Origin: Haemonchus contortus | Taxonomy: Eukaryota > Nematoda > Chromadorea > Rhabditida > Trichostrongylidae | Assembly (NCBI GenBank): GCA_000469685.2 | Contig: LS997565.1 | Coordinates: forward strand, 49,836,001-49,900,000 | Direction: 5' to 3' | Length of the DNA stretch: 64,000 bases | In this document: positions 44,001 through 57,000 of the stretch, one piece after another | Position numbering within the stretch: the first letter of the stretch is position 1 | Layout: every line of letters starts with the position of its first letter | The notes under the pieces: model-generated | The model's database searches: none | Seen by the model: only the letters and a program-made list of their open reading frames with translations | What the model was told of the DNA's origin: nothing | Translations under genes and position numbers: made by a program

Positions 44001-45011
44001 TGCCTCCTGTAAAGAAACTTTTCGAATCTTTCCCGGTCAGGGACCTAGATCCCACTCCCATGCTGAGAGCGTAAAGGATCTGCCTAAATGGAATCTTCTG
44101 AACTTGGGATGTGAGAGAAAAACGAGACCTGAGCTTCCTCTTAACAAAAGCAGAGCGTAGGAGAGGAAGACCAAACGTCTGGCTTTATGGAGTGATAACA
44201 CGAGCAAGGGGAGGAGTAACAATAATACTGAGTGCTTTGCTGGCGACTACTAGATCATCCCGTAAGAGGGATAACACGGAATCAATAACATAAGACTATG
44301 TCCCGGGCTTCCTTCCGGACTCGGCGCCGCCAGTCTTCCTATACTTAGTCACCCCTCATCCTCATCCCTTTGGGCTGATAACAACTACTTCAATTTTGTT
44401 TGAAATCTCTTTATACAAATCTATTTCAACAAATCAATAAAGAAAATACAAAACTCCTAAAAGGAACAACTTATAATCAGGTTTAAAAATCTCTCAGATA
44501 TCACGGCTGAGAATGTGACGCGAGTGCAGAAATGAGTTCAATAAGGCACTATACTGTTTCTCTGCGGAGTAGAACAAGAATGACAAGTGAGCGCTGATAA
44601 AATCGCGAACATTTCACAGCGGCACAGAGCACATACATATGCACAAACGTACACGGGGTTAAACAATTCAGTATTATACAAGGATCAAACTCAGCCGAAC
44701 GGATGGTCAACTATTTACAATTTTAGAGGCACACCACAGAAGGGTTCATTCATCGCCTGCATATGGCTTGTGACTTATCCAAAAGCCTGAAAACCATGAC
44801 GCAGCAAAGAAATGATGTATATAATAACTGCATAGATTTGGAGCAAGAAAAGTTTGTCAAAACGGAAAAGCCGATGGAAGGCGAGTGCTAATCGAGGCAG
44901 TTATCTGAATATAAGCAAAACCGCGTCAAAGACATACAAGGAAAGGACAGTTGTGCCCATGGTTGAATGTTCAGCAACTTGTCCATATCAACAATCATTC
45001 GATAGGCACAA
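41048..45011. other. intergenic 3' of the Ariadne gene, no gene fully recognised
   Basis: It contains the minus-strand membrane-type exon listed separately and several short GC-balanced open frames on both strands between 42,000 and 44,200. None shows a known domain, and they overlap on opposite strands, so I do not call them. Confidence 0.35.
43785..43964 (-). CDS. possible exon of an unknown membrane protein
   Basis: Sixty open codons run on the minus strand to a TCT/GTAAG donor, with gene-like codon use rich in C- and G-ending codons. The peptide runs from a charged start (RFECKSDLGLDDF) through a long hydrophobic stretch (FILFTIAFGITYMLRFDF, then ILYPSIVLLSTIVWIYH) to a basic end (RTGHYDRRLKWES), so one or two membrane segments are likely. 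The acceptor is weak (CCAAAG). A phase-compatible open segment beginning QGCGDPEMALHEF lies at about 43,323 downstream on the same strand and might be the next exon. I do not recognise the family. Confidence 0.4.
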
Positions 45012-48000
45012 TCAGAAGAAGAAATCATGAAGAAGACTGGTGCGTTTATGTTCAGCTCGATGCATATGCGCTTCAAGGGCTCCTCTGGCTGTCGAATCTG
45101 CTCTTTCCACAGCCCATGCCAATTCCTCCACTTCTTTTTCCAACTGAGCTTGTTGGTATTCAAACTGCAAAATCACTATTTATTTTGGTCTTTTACGAGA
45201 GTATCGAAGCTGCAGATGAGTCACGAAATTGGTACAGTCTGTATTCCGATCTAGTTCAAATCAAATAATCCCACATTCTTCTACGCAATGTCATGATATT
45301 CAGCTTTTTTTCGGCGTAATTGTGCAATGGACGCGCAGCCACAAATATAGGCGATCGAGGCTATGAGAGGTTTTACCAAAGGAATCACTTATTCCACCGA
45401 AGAGGAGCCTAACTTCGAACTCGAATAAGATTAGATAAAAGTTATTTGAAGTGGTGGAATACTAAGCCCGGGAAAGGCGACTTTTGAACGAATTCCTCGG
45501 GTCCCGTTTAATACTGTGTATTTTCTGATAGCTTCAAAACAATTTCCAGTAGGCCATCCTATCTACCGTATCTATGCTACAAGCCGTGGCGGCGACGACA
45601 ACTAATCATGTAATGGGGTGATAGCGGCGGTAGATTAGCGCCGATTATCGGCCGCTCGCCTGGATTATCCCATGATGGTGAGGCTCAACAGGTATGCGCT
45701 CTGCGCTATCCATCATAAATCGTGGCGAACGAGGCACGGGGTCAGGCTCGTTATACGCCGATTTCAGTTGGCGAACACTGAAACATCCACATTTAAACCG
45801 CAATAAAACATGACAAATGCTACAATCGACAGGAACCAGTATGCCGTACAAAAGCCGCTTAGATTTGAATGCGTGCAGAATACCGGTCGCACGACACGAC
45901 ACAGGCAACGGCGCAGTCGCGTGCGAGCGAGGACCACGAACTTGAGATCCGATAATATCTTCGACAGTGATACCGCAACCATCAACAATGCGCGAACTTC
46001 GTCGCACGCGACCATCGCACGCACCGGAAATTACGGCGAACAGCCACTCATCCGAAGTGTTTCTTAGGGGCATGCACAAATATTGGGACTTCATTCGATA
46101 TGTTCAACAATACCTTCACGGCCTAGTTCAAGTTGAACCCTATAATTCTGGCTGCAGTCCCACCTTCTTGTAAAGTTGACCTATCGAACAGATAGTTAGT
46201 TTTATCCCTTTACCCAATTATTCATGTGTCAACACAATCCCTTTCTAAGGAATTCATGCGCCGTCGTTCAACCTAACAAAGAGCTCAATCGAATGAGATA
46301 GGAGTTCAAAGAAATCCAGAAGGAAAACATAATATGGGACAACTTCACTCTTCAGTTTTACCATACTAAAAAAATCCTCTTGAAGAACTCACCAATTGTT
46401 TCCTCGCACCGTTTTCCATGAAATATGCGAACGGGTACGTATACTGTAGGGTATAACGGCATTTCGTAAGAAGTGTAGCAGCATTATGCAGATACTGCCA
46501 GTCGATCCACGTACCATCATGATCATTCACCTGAACGGAAAAACCTTACCAGAAGCCGCACAATGCTGTGACATACTATGATCAATTACCTGGTAATAAG
46601 GCAATGAAAGCTCGGCAGCACCAAGCTATTTTTGAGATACGCCCTGCTCTTGGGTTCCACTGAAACCCTTGATTATGGGTACGGTGATTGTCTCGGAAAT
46701 GATTATATTTCTCCTCTTTTGCATGACTCACATTCAAGGAACGCAATCAGTTTGAAAGTCCCTTGGTTCCTCTCGATGAAATTGAACAAAGATTAGTGCA
46801 TTTCCGAGTGGTAACTTTGAACAACGTGAGTTGAAGGCTTCTTACCTTAGCTTCAATTTTCCGCTGGATCTTGTCACGGAACTGCTGCTCCAGCTTCAAT
46901 GACTTGCTGTGATTCTCAAATCGTTCATAGTAATGTAGATACTTTTCAAGGGCTCGCCGAGCCTTCACATGATTAGCCTCAGCAGCCACGGAAGGATTCT
47001 CCTAAAAAGAAGATCATTTCAGCACGTTCTCAAGCGTCTAGTTGGGTAGCTGAAAATAAACATATTAAGACGTGATTGGTTTCGATTTCTCAAAAGACGT
47101 CTGATATATGTAGACGTAGTTGGATACTTCTGTGTCTGCTACGCACGTACAGCTTGGGATGTCAGATCTAGTGAACGCAGTCGCAAAGTGCGTATCGGTC
47201 TCTAGACGGCCATCTTTTCACCTAACAGCCATCTTTCACCTAAACTTTACAGCAAGCGCTGTCTTCCAACTCCGATCCCATCACCTAGATATCGTTGTAC
47301 GGCAGTAAGAAGCACTCCGCAGTGTGCGTCCTTGAAGCTGAACAGCGGATCCAACCTATTACTTGAATGCAATATGTCGTCAATACAGTCAACTAGGGCA
47401 ATGTTCGACGAAATTAGTCCGAAAAAGGGTTGTCCGAAAAGTTCCCGCCGATTTTTGATACCCCGGATTTATCAACCGTTGTACAAAAGATCAAGGACCC
47501 AACCTAATAAAGTTATATGTTTTTTGAAAGAGTAGATCTATCCTCTATATTCCTATCAAGATTCTGTCAGCATTTGTTGAAGTTTGTCTGTACAGGACTC
47601 GTATGAAAATGGAGAACCACTGCGCGCATTTTCGGTATCTGAAGTATTTCTTCTACAGCAAGGCCTAGAATGCGGCTCAAGCCGCATGAAAGATATATGA
47701 CGTTTGAGTAGACCATGCCCTAGAGGAACGTACAGTGCATGACTAGTTTGCGGAATCCAAACGGAGTGAATTTGCCTTCGAAGACCGGCAACCTTTAGGG
47801 AGACTATCATCAGTTTAAACGATCAACTCGAAATGTTAACCGAAGCAAATCGGCACATCACTGCTCGTGGAGTAGAACAAGGGCTTAATGTTTCGAATTA
47901 ACCATCCTTGGTTATCTGCAAACGCTTGGTTTTGTAAAGCGCCTTGATGTTCAGTTATCTCGCGAAAGGAGCGAGCGCAATGCGATGGATCGCGCCTCCA

Positions 48001-51000
48001 TGCGCGACTCGTTGCTCGAACGAAATAAAAACGAGCCGTTTCTGAAACGCATGAGCACGAGGGACGAAAATCGGATTGTGTACAGCAATGAGGAGCGGAA
48101 ACGATCATGTAGCCCCTTAGTGAGCCGTCACAAACCTCTACAAAAGTCAAAATCCAGGTGCGGATGACTATGCCGAGATGCTGATGGGATTTCAGGGGAA
48201 TCACTTACCATGAGCTGTTGTCGCACAATCAAAATATGATTTAGGAAAGGTACTATAGCTAGCTCGAAACTATGGAGGCAGCGATGGACCAAAAGCGACC
48301 CGAAATGGCCAATTGTTAGGGCGTAATTTTCCCTTCAGACCACACGTATTTTTGGCCACTCGTCAAAAGTTGCTTAAGCTTGGGTGGGATGTCTTACCAC
48401 ACCCTTCATATAGTCCAGACATAGCACCATCAGGATACATATTGTTTGGGTTTCTGCAAAATTCCTTGAATGGAAAATCGTTCAATTCGCAGGAGGACTG
48501 CAAATAGCACCTGAGTGGGTTTTTCGGTCTTAAGTCTGGAACCTTCTATGAAAGAGGGGAACTGGAAGCTACAGGAAGATGGCGAAGCCTTACTGAACAG
48601 AATGGAGGATAAATTGTTCAATCAATGGATTTCTTATTCTAGGAATTTTCATTCAAAAATGAATCAAAAATCGGCGGGAACTTTTCGGACAACCCAATAA
48701 TATTGGAGCATATGAAAAGTTTTTTCTTCAAAAATTATTTTCACAACTAACCTTGTACCTGCTACACTCATAATATTCACTGCCATGAGTTTTCCAATCT
48801 GAAAAAAAATGTTTAAAAAGATCAGAAGTAATCACCGACAAAGACGAGCGAAGCTCGGAATATTGATCAGAAACATACCTCCAAAGCACATCCAACAGAA
48901 ATGGTGTTTACATTTGGCACATTGCATGTGATTGCATCCGCCATTTTTTTCTATACAAGAGTGACACTGGGGGCAATCCTTAGTGTGAGCACTAAAAGTA
49001 AAACAAATAAGACCAAAATTGGAATAAACGAGGGATCAATTCTATTACGGTCTATTCAAACTAACATATCCGAACTTTCTACTTTCAGCTCTAGAATTTA
49101 CTAGAGAACTAACAAGGTCTTCTAACTTCACCGGATATTTATTATTTCTGCAACTTCGAGTCTGAACTAATCTTTTCAACAAAAGGGAAGACGTGTTACT
49201 AACCTTACCGAAAAAGTGAGACAGACTGCTTTATCGAAGACAACTCTTGATTGCTAACGCCGCTTGATAATTTTTTTTAGATATTCTCACATTTATATTC
49301 TCTAATATTCTCACATTTATATTCTCATTGATCGATAATTCAGCGCAGTCACAAAAAAACGCGTTATTTCTGCCAAAATGTGTGCATTGCTCACACTAGT
49401 TTCACTTATAAGACTTCATTAGCACGCTCTCAGGTAAAGCCGCAAAAATCAAAATTTATCCTAGAAATATGTCAGCAGCAGCAAAATTAGTGCTATTTTT
49501 TTCTTCTCCTGCTTAATGTGATGCTATGTCGCAAAAATTACATAGGTATTCATTCATCTCATCATCTCAGACTCATAATATTACATTCAGGAAATTCAGC
49601 GATTAAAATCACCTGATATAATTGGCAGTCTCACTGTCGTCAGCGCATTTGAGCAACCACTGTTTGATTGTTTCACATGAAGTTGGAGCATGATAGTCGA
49701 CGCCACAAGCAACGCTGAAAAAACGACTGATTTCTCAAAAGTCGAGTTCACACTGCGTTTCAACTACTCGGACAACAACAAAAACGTCTGCTTGGAAAAA
49801 AGGAAAAAATTACTACTGAAGTTTTATTTCAGCATCATCAGTTATTAATATTATCAAGCCTGTTTCCCTGTTTTCTTGACAGAAACCCGTATTATTATCG
49901 AGAAATCTGAACTTTTGGCGTGCGTTACGGCAACTTTAGCTTCTACAAACATGAGCCTTTCTTCACCAAATTTCCATTTAACATACAATACTGCTACTAA
50001 TTCATGATCAACCGACGGTTTGCGACGGATTAATCCGTTTGCGACAGATTAATCCGTCGCAAACCGTCGCTTCGTCATAACTTTCCTTAAAGTGTGCCAA
50101 TTAAGTTGAAAGTAAGATTATTGGAAAGCCCTGTTCGTGAAGAATCCAAATATATAATACTTTTTCAACTTTTTTGAATTTTTCGCCTTCCTTTCCGGGA
50201 AAAACGAAAATTGAGTCTCTCAGCACCTAAGGTGTTACTTGCGGATATGACAGCATTGTAAACCCACCACTTCGATTAAAAACTTCGTTATCAGTTCCTA
50301 AAAAGGATAAATGACGCTATATCCGATGGGGACATAGAATCCTGATCATTTTGATATCCTTTGTGACAGAATTTAAGCACATTTAGATGGAAGCAGTGGT
50401 GCAAAGCAAATTACCGGTTTTCTAGACGTTTTTTTACTTGTTTCAACGACGTACTTCGTATGAAGACCGTATGATAGGCTCCTTTGTGGGGAATCCAGTC
50501 ATGTCATAGATTTTTGATTTTCTCAATTTTGCAGCATCACTTTCATGGAGGTCTAAGAGTGAGCGTTCACTACCTGAGGTGTTAATATCATCTCAGACTC
50601 TCCACTTCAATAGGAAACTTCATTCCTATTTTTTGGAAGGCATAGTTGGCGTTATATTCGAGGAGAGTATGGGATCATGCTCATTTTGATATTCTTAATA
50701 ATAGAATCCAGAAGTCTCAGCTGGGAACAGTGATTTCAGTGATCAAAATTTCAAGAACTTGCTAGTTCATTCCGAAGTGCACTTCCCGAGAAACGGGTAG
50801 TTTTGCATTCATTTAGAGCCTTCTAATATGTGATCTGATATTCTGATAGATGGATGAATGGCCTCTTAATCGAACGTTGAGCTGATTGACCCCTCACCAT
50901 CGATCTCTATTGGCCCGTCGCTTTCGCTACTGCTGAGCCCATTCAAGAGCATACCTGTTGATACATATTGGTATGCAACTCGCAGAATGAAACGAAACAC

Positions 51001-54000
51001 TATGAGGAGTTTCGTCCGACAATGTACATCAAGTCTATTTGAGTACCTTCAAACGTGTGCAATTTAAATTTGAAAATTACTCACTAGCCTTATTGAAAGT
51101 ACACGTTGTGCTCACAAAACGAGCGCGTCATTGCAAAGTGGACTGAACATTCTGATTTTACCAGCGACCTTACGAATTTTGAAGCCATTTCACAAAGGAA
51201 AAATGCTTGCATTCCTATCAGGAGGAGAGAACGTTTTCCTGAATTTGCTGGTGAATGTATATGATTGGAACCTATATTTAACCTTATAAGCTTTCTCGAT
51301 CCCTTTCGAGACTTTTATCAGCGTTCCTTCACACTGCAGTTTTTGGGAAACTTATAGCACAAATTTGCCTAATAATGTTGAATATAAATACATACAATAC
51401 ACTTCTGTGTTGATCGCACTCATGCGGCTCGAGAAAACTTGGCCTTGCAGACCCAGTAAGTCCTGGGGATATCGATAACGAGGGGTCAAGTTGTTAGCTC
51501 TAGTCATATACATAATAGGCGAAAATATACATATGGAGATGTATATAAATAATATTATATATAACTAGGTTGTGATTCGATATGATACGAATCGTTCGCC
51601 CTGGTGAGGGGTTGACGGTTCAATATGATTTCCAACAAAAGGTCGAAGGCAATACAAATTAGCATATGGGGACTATGCTTCTATGAAGAGCCGAAATTTC
51701 TGAAAGAATAACAACAAAATTTCATCCGTCGGCTGAAATTTGCTTGAGCGCTTTCAACTTAGTATTAAGATGATCAAATTTTCCCAACTCTTTGGACATG
51801 CCAACAATCAAGGTTTTCATATAACGAAGTTGAAACCACTATCTGAAGTGGAGAGCTACAGTGGGAAGGTTTTGAGACAGAAAACTGTCAGGAAAACCAG
51901 AGTATCCAAATCAGTGTTTTAAAAGGGATCTCTGCATGATAAAAGTTATCTGGCATAAGGTGTGCTTCTGAATGGTCGCGGCAGTAGCGAGGTCATGGGT
52001 CAATAAAGGTCGATGGTGAGGGGCCGACCAGCTCGAAGTTAATTAGAAGGCGATCCAGCAATCTACCTCCGAAGTTTTCCATAGTTTCTTGAGGAATCAA
52101 GTGATTATTGCATAGCTATATGAACTTACCGAAAATGACCGAACATTCAGAACTCGGAAATTCGAACAATCGTTTTCGATTGAAATTGTCTGAAATCTGT
52201 CATGAAGGTAAATAAGATAATTGTAGTTTCATGCTCTATTGCAGTGTAGTGTCTTATATGTCGACTACAAAGATTGCAAGGTTTCGAATGAAGTGGATGA
52301 TTTGCGATGCTGTTATGCCCGCAGATAGCATTTTGAATAACTGAAGAGTGAAACTTCGAATCCCTTGAAAATAAAGCCGAAAATTTTCAGAAAAAAAAAA
52401 CCGATAATCCATCATCCACCTAAATTTCCTACAAGCATGACTATCAAACGACCTTCATACAAACTATATGGTTTGAAAGAAGTAGCGAATTCCTGAAAAA
52501 TTGGTAATTTGAACCACTGCTTACATCTAAAAGTGCTTAAATTCCGTCACAAAGGATATCAAAATGATGAGGATTCTTCGCCCCCATCGAATATAGCGTC
52601 ATTTATCCCTTTTAGAAAGTGATAACGAAGTTTTCAATTGAAGTGGGAGGTTTATGATGCGGTTATATCCTCAAGTGACACCCTAGGTGCTAAGAGACTC
52701 AATTTTCGTTTTTCCCGGAAAGGGAGGCGATAAGTTTGAGGAAATTGAAAATGTTTCATATATTTGGATTCTTCGAGGGCAGAGCTTTCCGCTCATCTTA
52801 CTTTGAGCTTAACTGGCACATTTTGAGGAAAGTTATGGCGAAGCGACGGTTTGCGACGGATTAATCCGTCGCAAACCGTCGGTTGACCATGAATTAGTAG
52901 CAGTATTGTACACCTACACATCTCAACCTTTTATTTTGTGATAGATTCAATTTTTTGCGTAGAAAACACAACAACACCATCACACCACATGAACACTTTC
53001 TGCTTGAACACTACTCCCCTGTTTCAGGCTCTCCATAAATTTCAGCCATAAACAGTTCGCTAAAAGCACTCTTGACCTTAGCAAAATTTTCTACCATCAT
53101 AGGGACGTTGAGACTGAACTATGGGCTCCAACCTATGGAAGTACGCAGTGCCTAAGAAAGTGGACATTTCTTCGTCTCATTCGCAAGCTTTGCTTCGCTC
53201 GGCTCTTACTGGCTTTCGAGCTGTACCAGCCGCCCTAAGTCGAACTACGACTCTGAGGGAGTTCCTAGCGGTGAGAAAATATATACGGTGGTTGTAGGGA
53301 TTACTGCTCAACGCACTCAGTCCAATAAATCTGGACAGAAAGCCTCTCAGTTGACGATAGTTTCGTTATAACTTGACCCTAACCGACACCCCACTGGTAT
53401 AAAAATTTACTCGATCTTCATACAGGTTTTTCGAATGAAGTCAAGTTTCGTGAAATACACAGTGTTTCTCCACATATTAGAATGTAGTTACAACCTTTCT
53501 TGTGGTCATTGAATCCATTCTGTGACACTAGGCACAAGCACGAATGCACCTGTCTTTCACGAAAAGTAATTCCTTTGAACTTATGTTAGCCTCTATTGAG
53601 TTTTTCATTTAACTACCTCTAGTTGTGAGGCACAATAAAAATAACACCAAAAAATTTAGGGCTAAGGGAAACTGCATTGCGCCTTAGTAGTGTGGCGGCT
53701 AAGGGCAAGCTCTGATTGACAAGACGGAATTCGGATACTCGACAGCCTTGCTCATTAACTTGTGGCCCTCTCGTCCCCACTGTGTGTTCTTCTCTAGAAA
53801 GTTTGAAGAGCAGCTCCAAATACTCGGAAGAGCATCATCCCCACTTTTGCTTATTATAACACGTTCAGGTTAGTCTATATGTCACAAAATTCAATTCAAA
53901 CTGAGGGATTATCTGGAAAAAATGACCAAGCTTGAGAGAGTTTGATTTTGGGCATAAGGCAGAATCAGCAGAGCACATGCATGTTCCCGGCAGGGAGGTG

Positions 54001-57000
54001 CCAACTTGATAAGTTCTCACATCGCCTTCACGAAAACCCAGACACCGAGAAAAATGAGGCGACCATTAAGAATGGGCCAACAAATAAGAAGAAGACTCAT
54101 TGCCGATAACAAAGCCGCTCTTGAAAAGGGTAAGACCATCTTCTGAAAAAAATTTATAACCGCCCCCACCAGAACCTGGGAACAAAAAAAATTGTTGGTA
54201 CAGTCAAGATATGAGGTTCACTGGGCATGCGTTAGCTTGGCGAGGCTCCGCTTACTATGGAAAGGACGTTCTCTCTGATCAGAAGTACTTCATGTAAAAA
54301 CTCATTACTTTGCTCGGAAACGCTTTAGAACGATCAAGTATCAGTATAGACGAAACTTGCATTGAAGAGGGCTTAGCCAAGTCTAAATAATTCGGTTTAA
54401 AAATGTTATAGAATGCGGAAAAATGATTAGGGTCCGTTGAAGGAAGAGGATTGGGTCACCAATAAACCAAGAAGACACACTCGTTTGGCGAAGTGCCCTC
54501 AAGTTTTCATATGAATCCGTAACCTGATCCCTCCACAGTCCATACACCATATTGTTCAGGAGTGGAGCTCAGAAAGAAGTTGATGACCCTGTCGAAGCAT
54601 TCTTTTCTGTGATGAAGGCAGCACTGTGTCCTGACGCGTTACCAAACTGGTAACTATTATACTTTTCCATCTACTAAATCGGCCTCTTACCTGGATTGCT
54701 ACCGTATACTTGAAGCAAATTAGGGCAAGTGTGCTACTCCGAAATTTTCCTCACACCGCTGGTAAGACAGCTACTGGAATCAATCTACGTATTTCAGGAA
54801 GTACCATGTAAAGGAAATTCATAGTTCAAGCCAATCATAACTTTAGAATAGAATGACTAAAGGATCAAACAGGTTTTCAAAACCGACAAACGCAGACGTT
54901 TCTAGCATGCCTTTGAACCTCTCACAAGGTAAAAGATGATAATATAAACTTATTATAAACAGACATTCATAGAAAAAAATCAATAATCACCCATCCATAA
55001 TTCATGGAAGTGATTCGGTAAACTGATTAATCTGGAATTTAAAAAACGCCTCAGAACTCATATCATTCGTTGAGATTACTGTAACAGAAGAGATCTCAAA
55101 TTGTTAATTAGACTTTACAATGGAGACGTATCACGAGATATCATTCTTACAACTTAAGATTTCTGCAAAATTGCTGATCTCTTGCTTTTATTATAGATTA
55201 TTCAACCTTTTTAGCATGCTTATGATTACTGATCCTTTTTAGCAAGCTTATTTTTATTTGAAACTTCCATTTTTGGGACATGAAGGTCCTCAAAGCGATT
55301 TGATGCTTTCCCCCATAGCGGCTGGAGTGGATTGCATCGACAGTAGTCTGATTTCATACAAAAACGTCAGAATTTCCAACGCTTGAATGATTTCTCGTTT
55401 TTATGCACCGTTATTAATAGACTACGATAAGGTCGACATGTGGCAAAGGTAAACCTGAATTTTTTCATTTTAAGTTAGAAATTGAAACGGGAACGGGGTT
55501 GTCCCACACAAGTATAATTCCCGTCACTTTAGACCTCGTATTAATGTTTCTACATTTCTGGCTGCTCCTCGCTCTTTCTTTCTTCCTTTCCTTCTTTTTC
55601 ACTCATTACTTCTTTCTTTCTTTCTTTCTCTCTTCCGTGAAACAAGTATAAAATGACTCATATTTTCGGGAAATGACATGAACTAATGAAGCGATAGACA
55701 TGAACAAAGCGGCGATCCTAAGCATATGATACCGATCGAATGGAGGGGAGTAAAACAGAAACACACAATAGGATGTACACTACATTCGTCAGACCTTTTC
55801 ATAACCCCTGTCACTAGAGAATTAGAAAATCTGCGTGAAGAGCCATCTGGGAATTGGTAGAAAAGTCATAGATAACGCAGAAAAAATGAAAATTACACAT
55901 TTGTTCACTCCAATGTCTGTGGATAAACAAATTTGAAGATTTTTTTTGTAATTTTTAAGAATCGAGAAATATGGGAAACTCTGGATCGTGTAATTACCCC
56001 ATTCTTCCATTCGATCCAATCTGCACATTATACTTCATAACACTAAAGAACTTCTGAAAAGGGCGATGTGTGGTATAGGTACTGTTGACAGGCAAGTAAT
56101 TTTCCGATCCCAAATAACAAGATATAATAAAAATTCGGTCAGGAACATAGTTATGGTTTCCATCACCTGCTTCACATTCCATTGATTTACCTACTACATG
56201 TTAAAATAAAAAAGCCCAATGAACGAATAGAATACTGATTCTCGAGTTGAACTACCGGAACAGAGTAAAATAGAGGCATATACACGGAACGGGATTGGAG
56301 AAATATTACTCTCGGAAAGGTGGACTTCTGCTCCCTTCTTTCGAACTCCGTTTCGTGACGCATGAAAAATACTTGCGGAGAACTTATTATAATACCGCAC
56401 CCGGGACTTACAATAATTACCAATTTCTAAAAATTCTATGAAACGATTGTTAATTCCCACGAAACAGAAACTAGAAAGCTGGGCCCAGTTTTATTAGTTT
56501 ATTTATTTATTGAAGACGTTGCATAAGGCAAACGTGGGAAAATTTCTATCGCTAACAACACAACGTTACCTAATTATACGACAAGAGCTTTTTCTTAGCG
56601 AGGAGTTTGAAAAGTGCAAACGTGGAAGTGGTGAGTGGCACATCTGATTTTAGAGATATAAAAGTAGTGCCGGCTCGGCAAGTAAAGCCGTAGTGTAAGT
56701 TACTTTTCTGCTCTAGAGCTAAAACAATGAGGTCATCAGGTCCGAGTTCTATTTTCCCTATATGAGCTTAGCATTACACTGAAGAGTGAATTTCTGTAAC
56801 ATAGCAATGAACCGCTTGACTTACCAGAATGAAGTGTTACAGCTCGAGCAGGTAACTCTTTTTGGTTTTTTCTCTTTAGACCGTATCACAGTCTGAAACA
56901 AACCAAGCTATTGTCTACATATTTTCAAATGTAACGATTAGCCTAACTAACAAACCTGACAATCCTTTCCTACACAAAACTTGAGTTCAGGGTGAGAGGA

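Larger units (their letters stand above)
49984..52910. mobile_element. giant foldback element FB-3, ~2.9 kb, in Ariadne intron 7
   Basis: The outer ends are inverted: TACAATACTGCTACTAATTC at 49,984 and GAATTAGTAGCAGTATTGTA ending at 52,910. Inverted similarity is strong for about 430 bp from each end (for example TGCTTACATCTAAAAGTGCT near 52,520 against its counterpart near 50,380). It reappears around 50,880 and 52,020, placed symmetrically about a centre near 51,450. The central 600 bp (about 51,150-51,750) is not clearly paired. Each arm begins with a palindrome of the GACGGTTTGCGACGGATTAA type. No transposase was found, so it is probably non-autonomous. Confidence 0.85.

Noticed and set aside
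45645..46094. 149-codon minus-strand frame in Ariadne intron 12
   Set aside because: GC-rich DNA with open frames on both strands; no domain and no splice structure linking it to the gene.
47836..48204. 122-codon minus-strand frame
   Set aside because: It is antisense to the mariner transposase remains at 47,985-48,170 and so explained by them.
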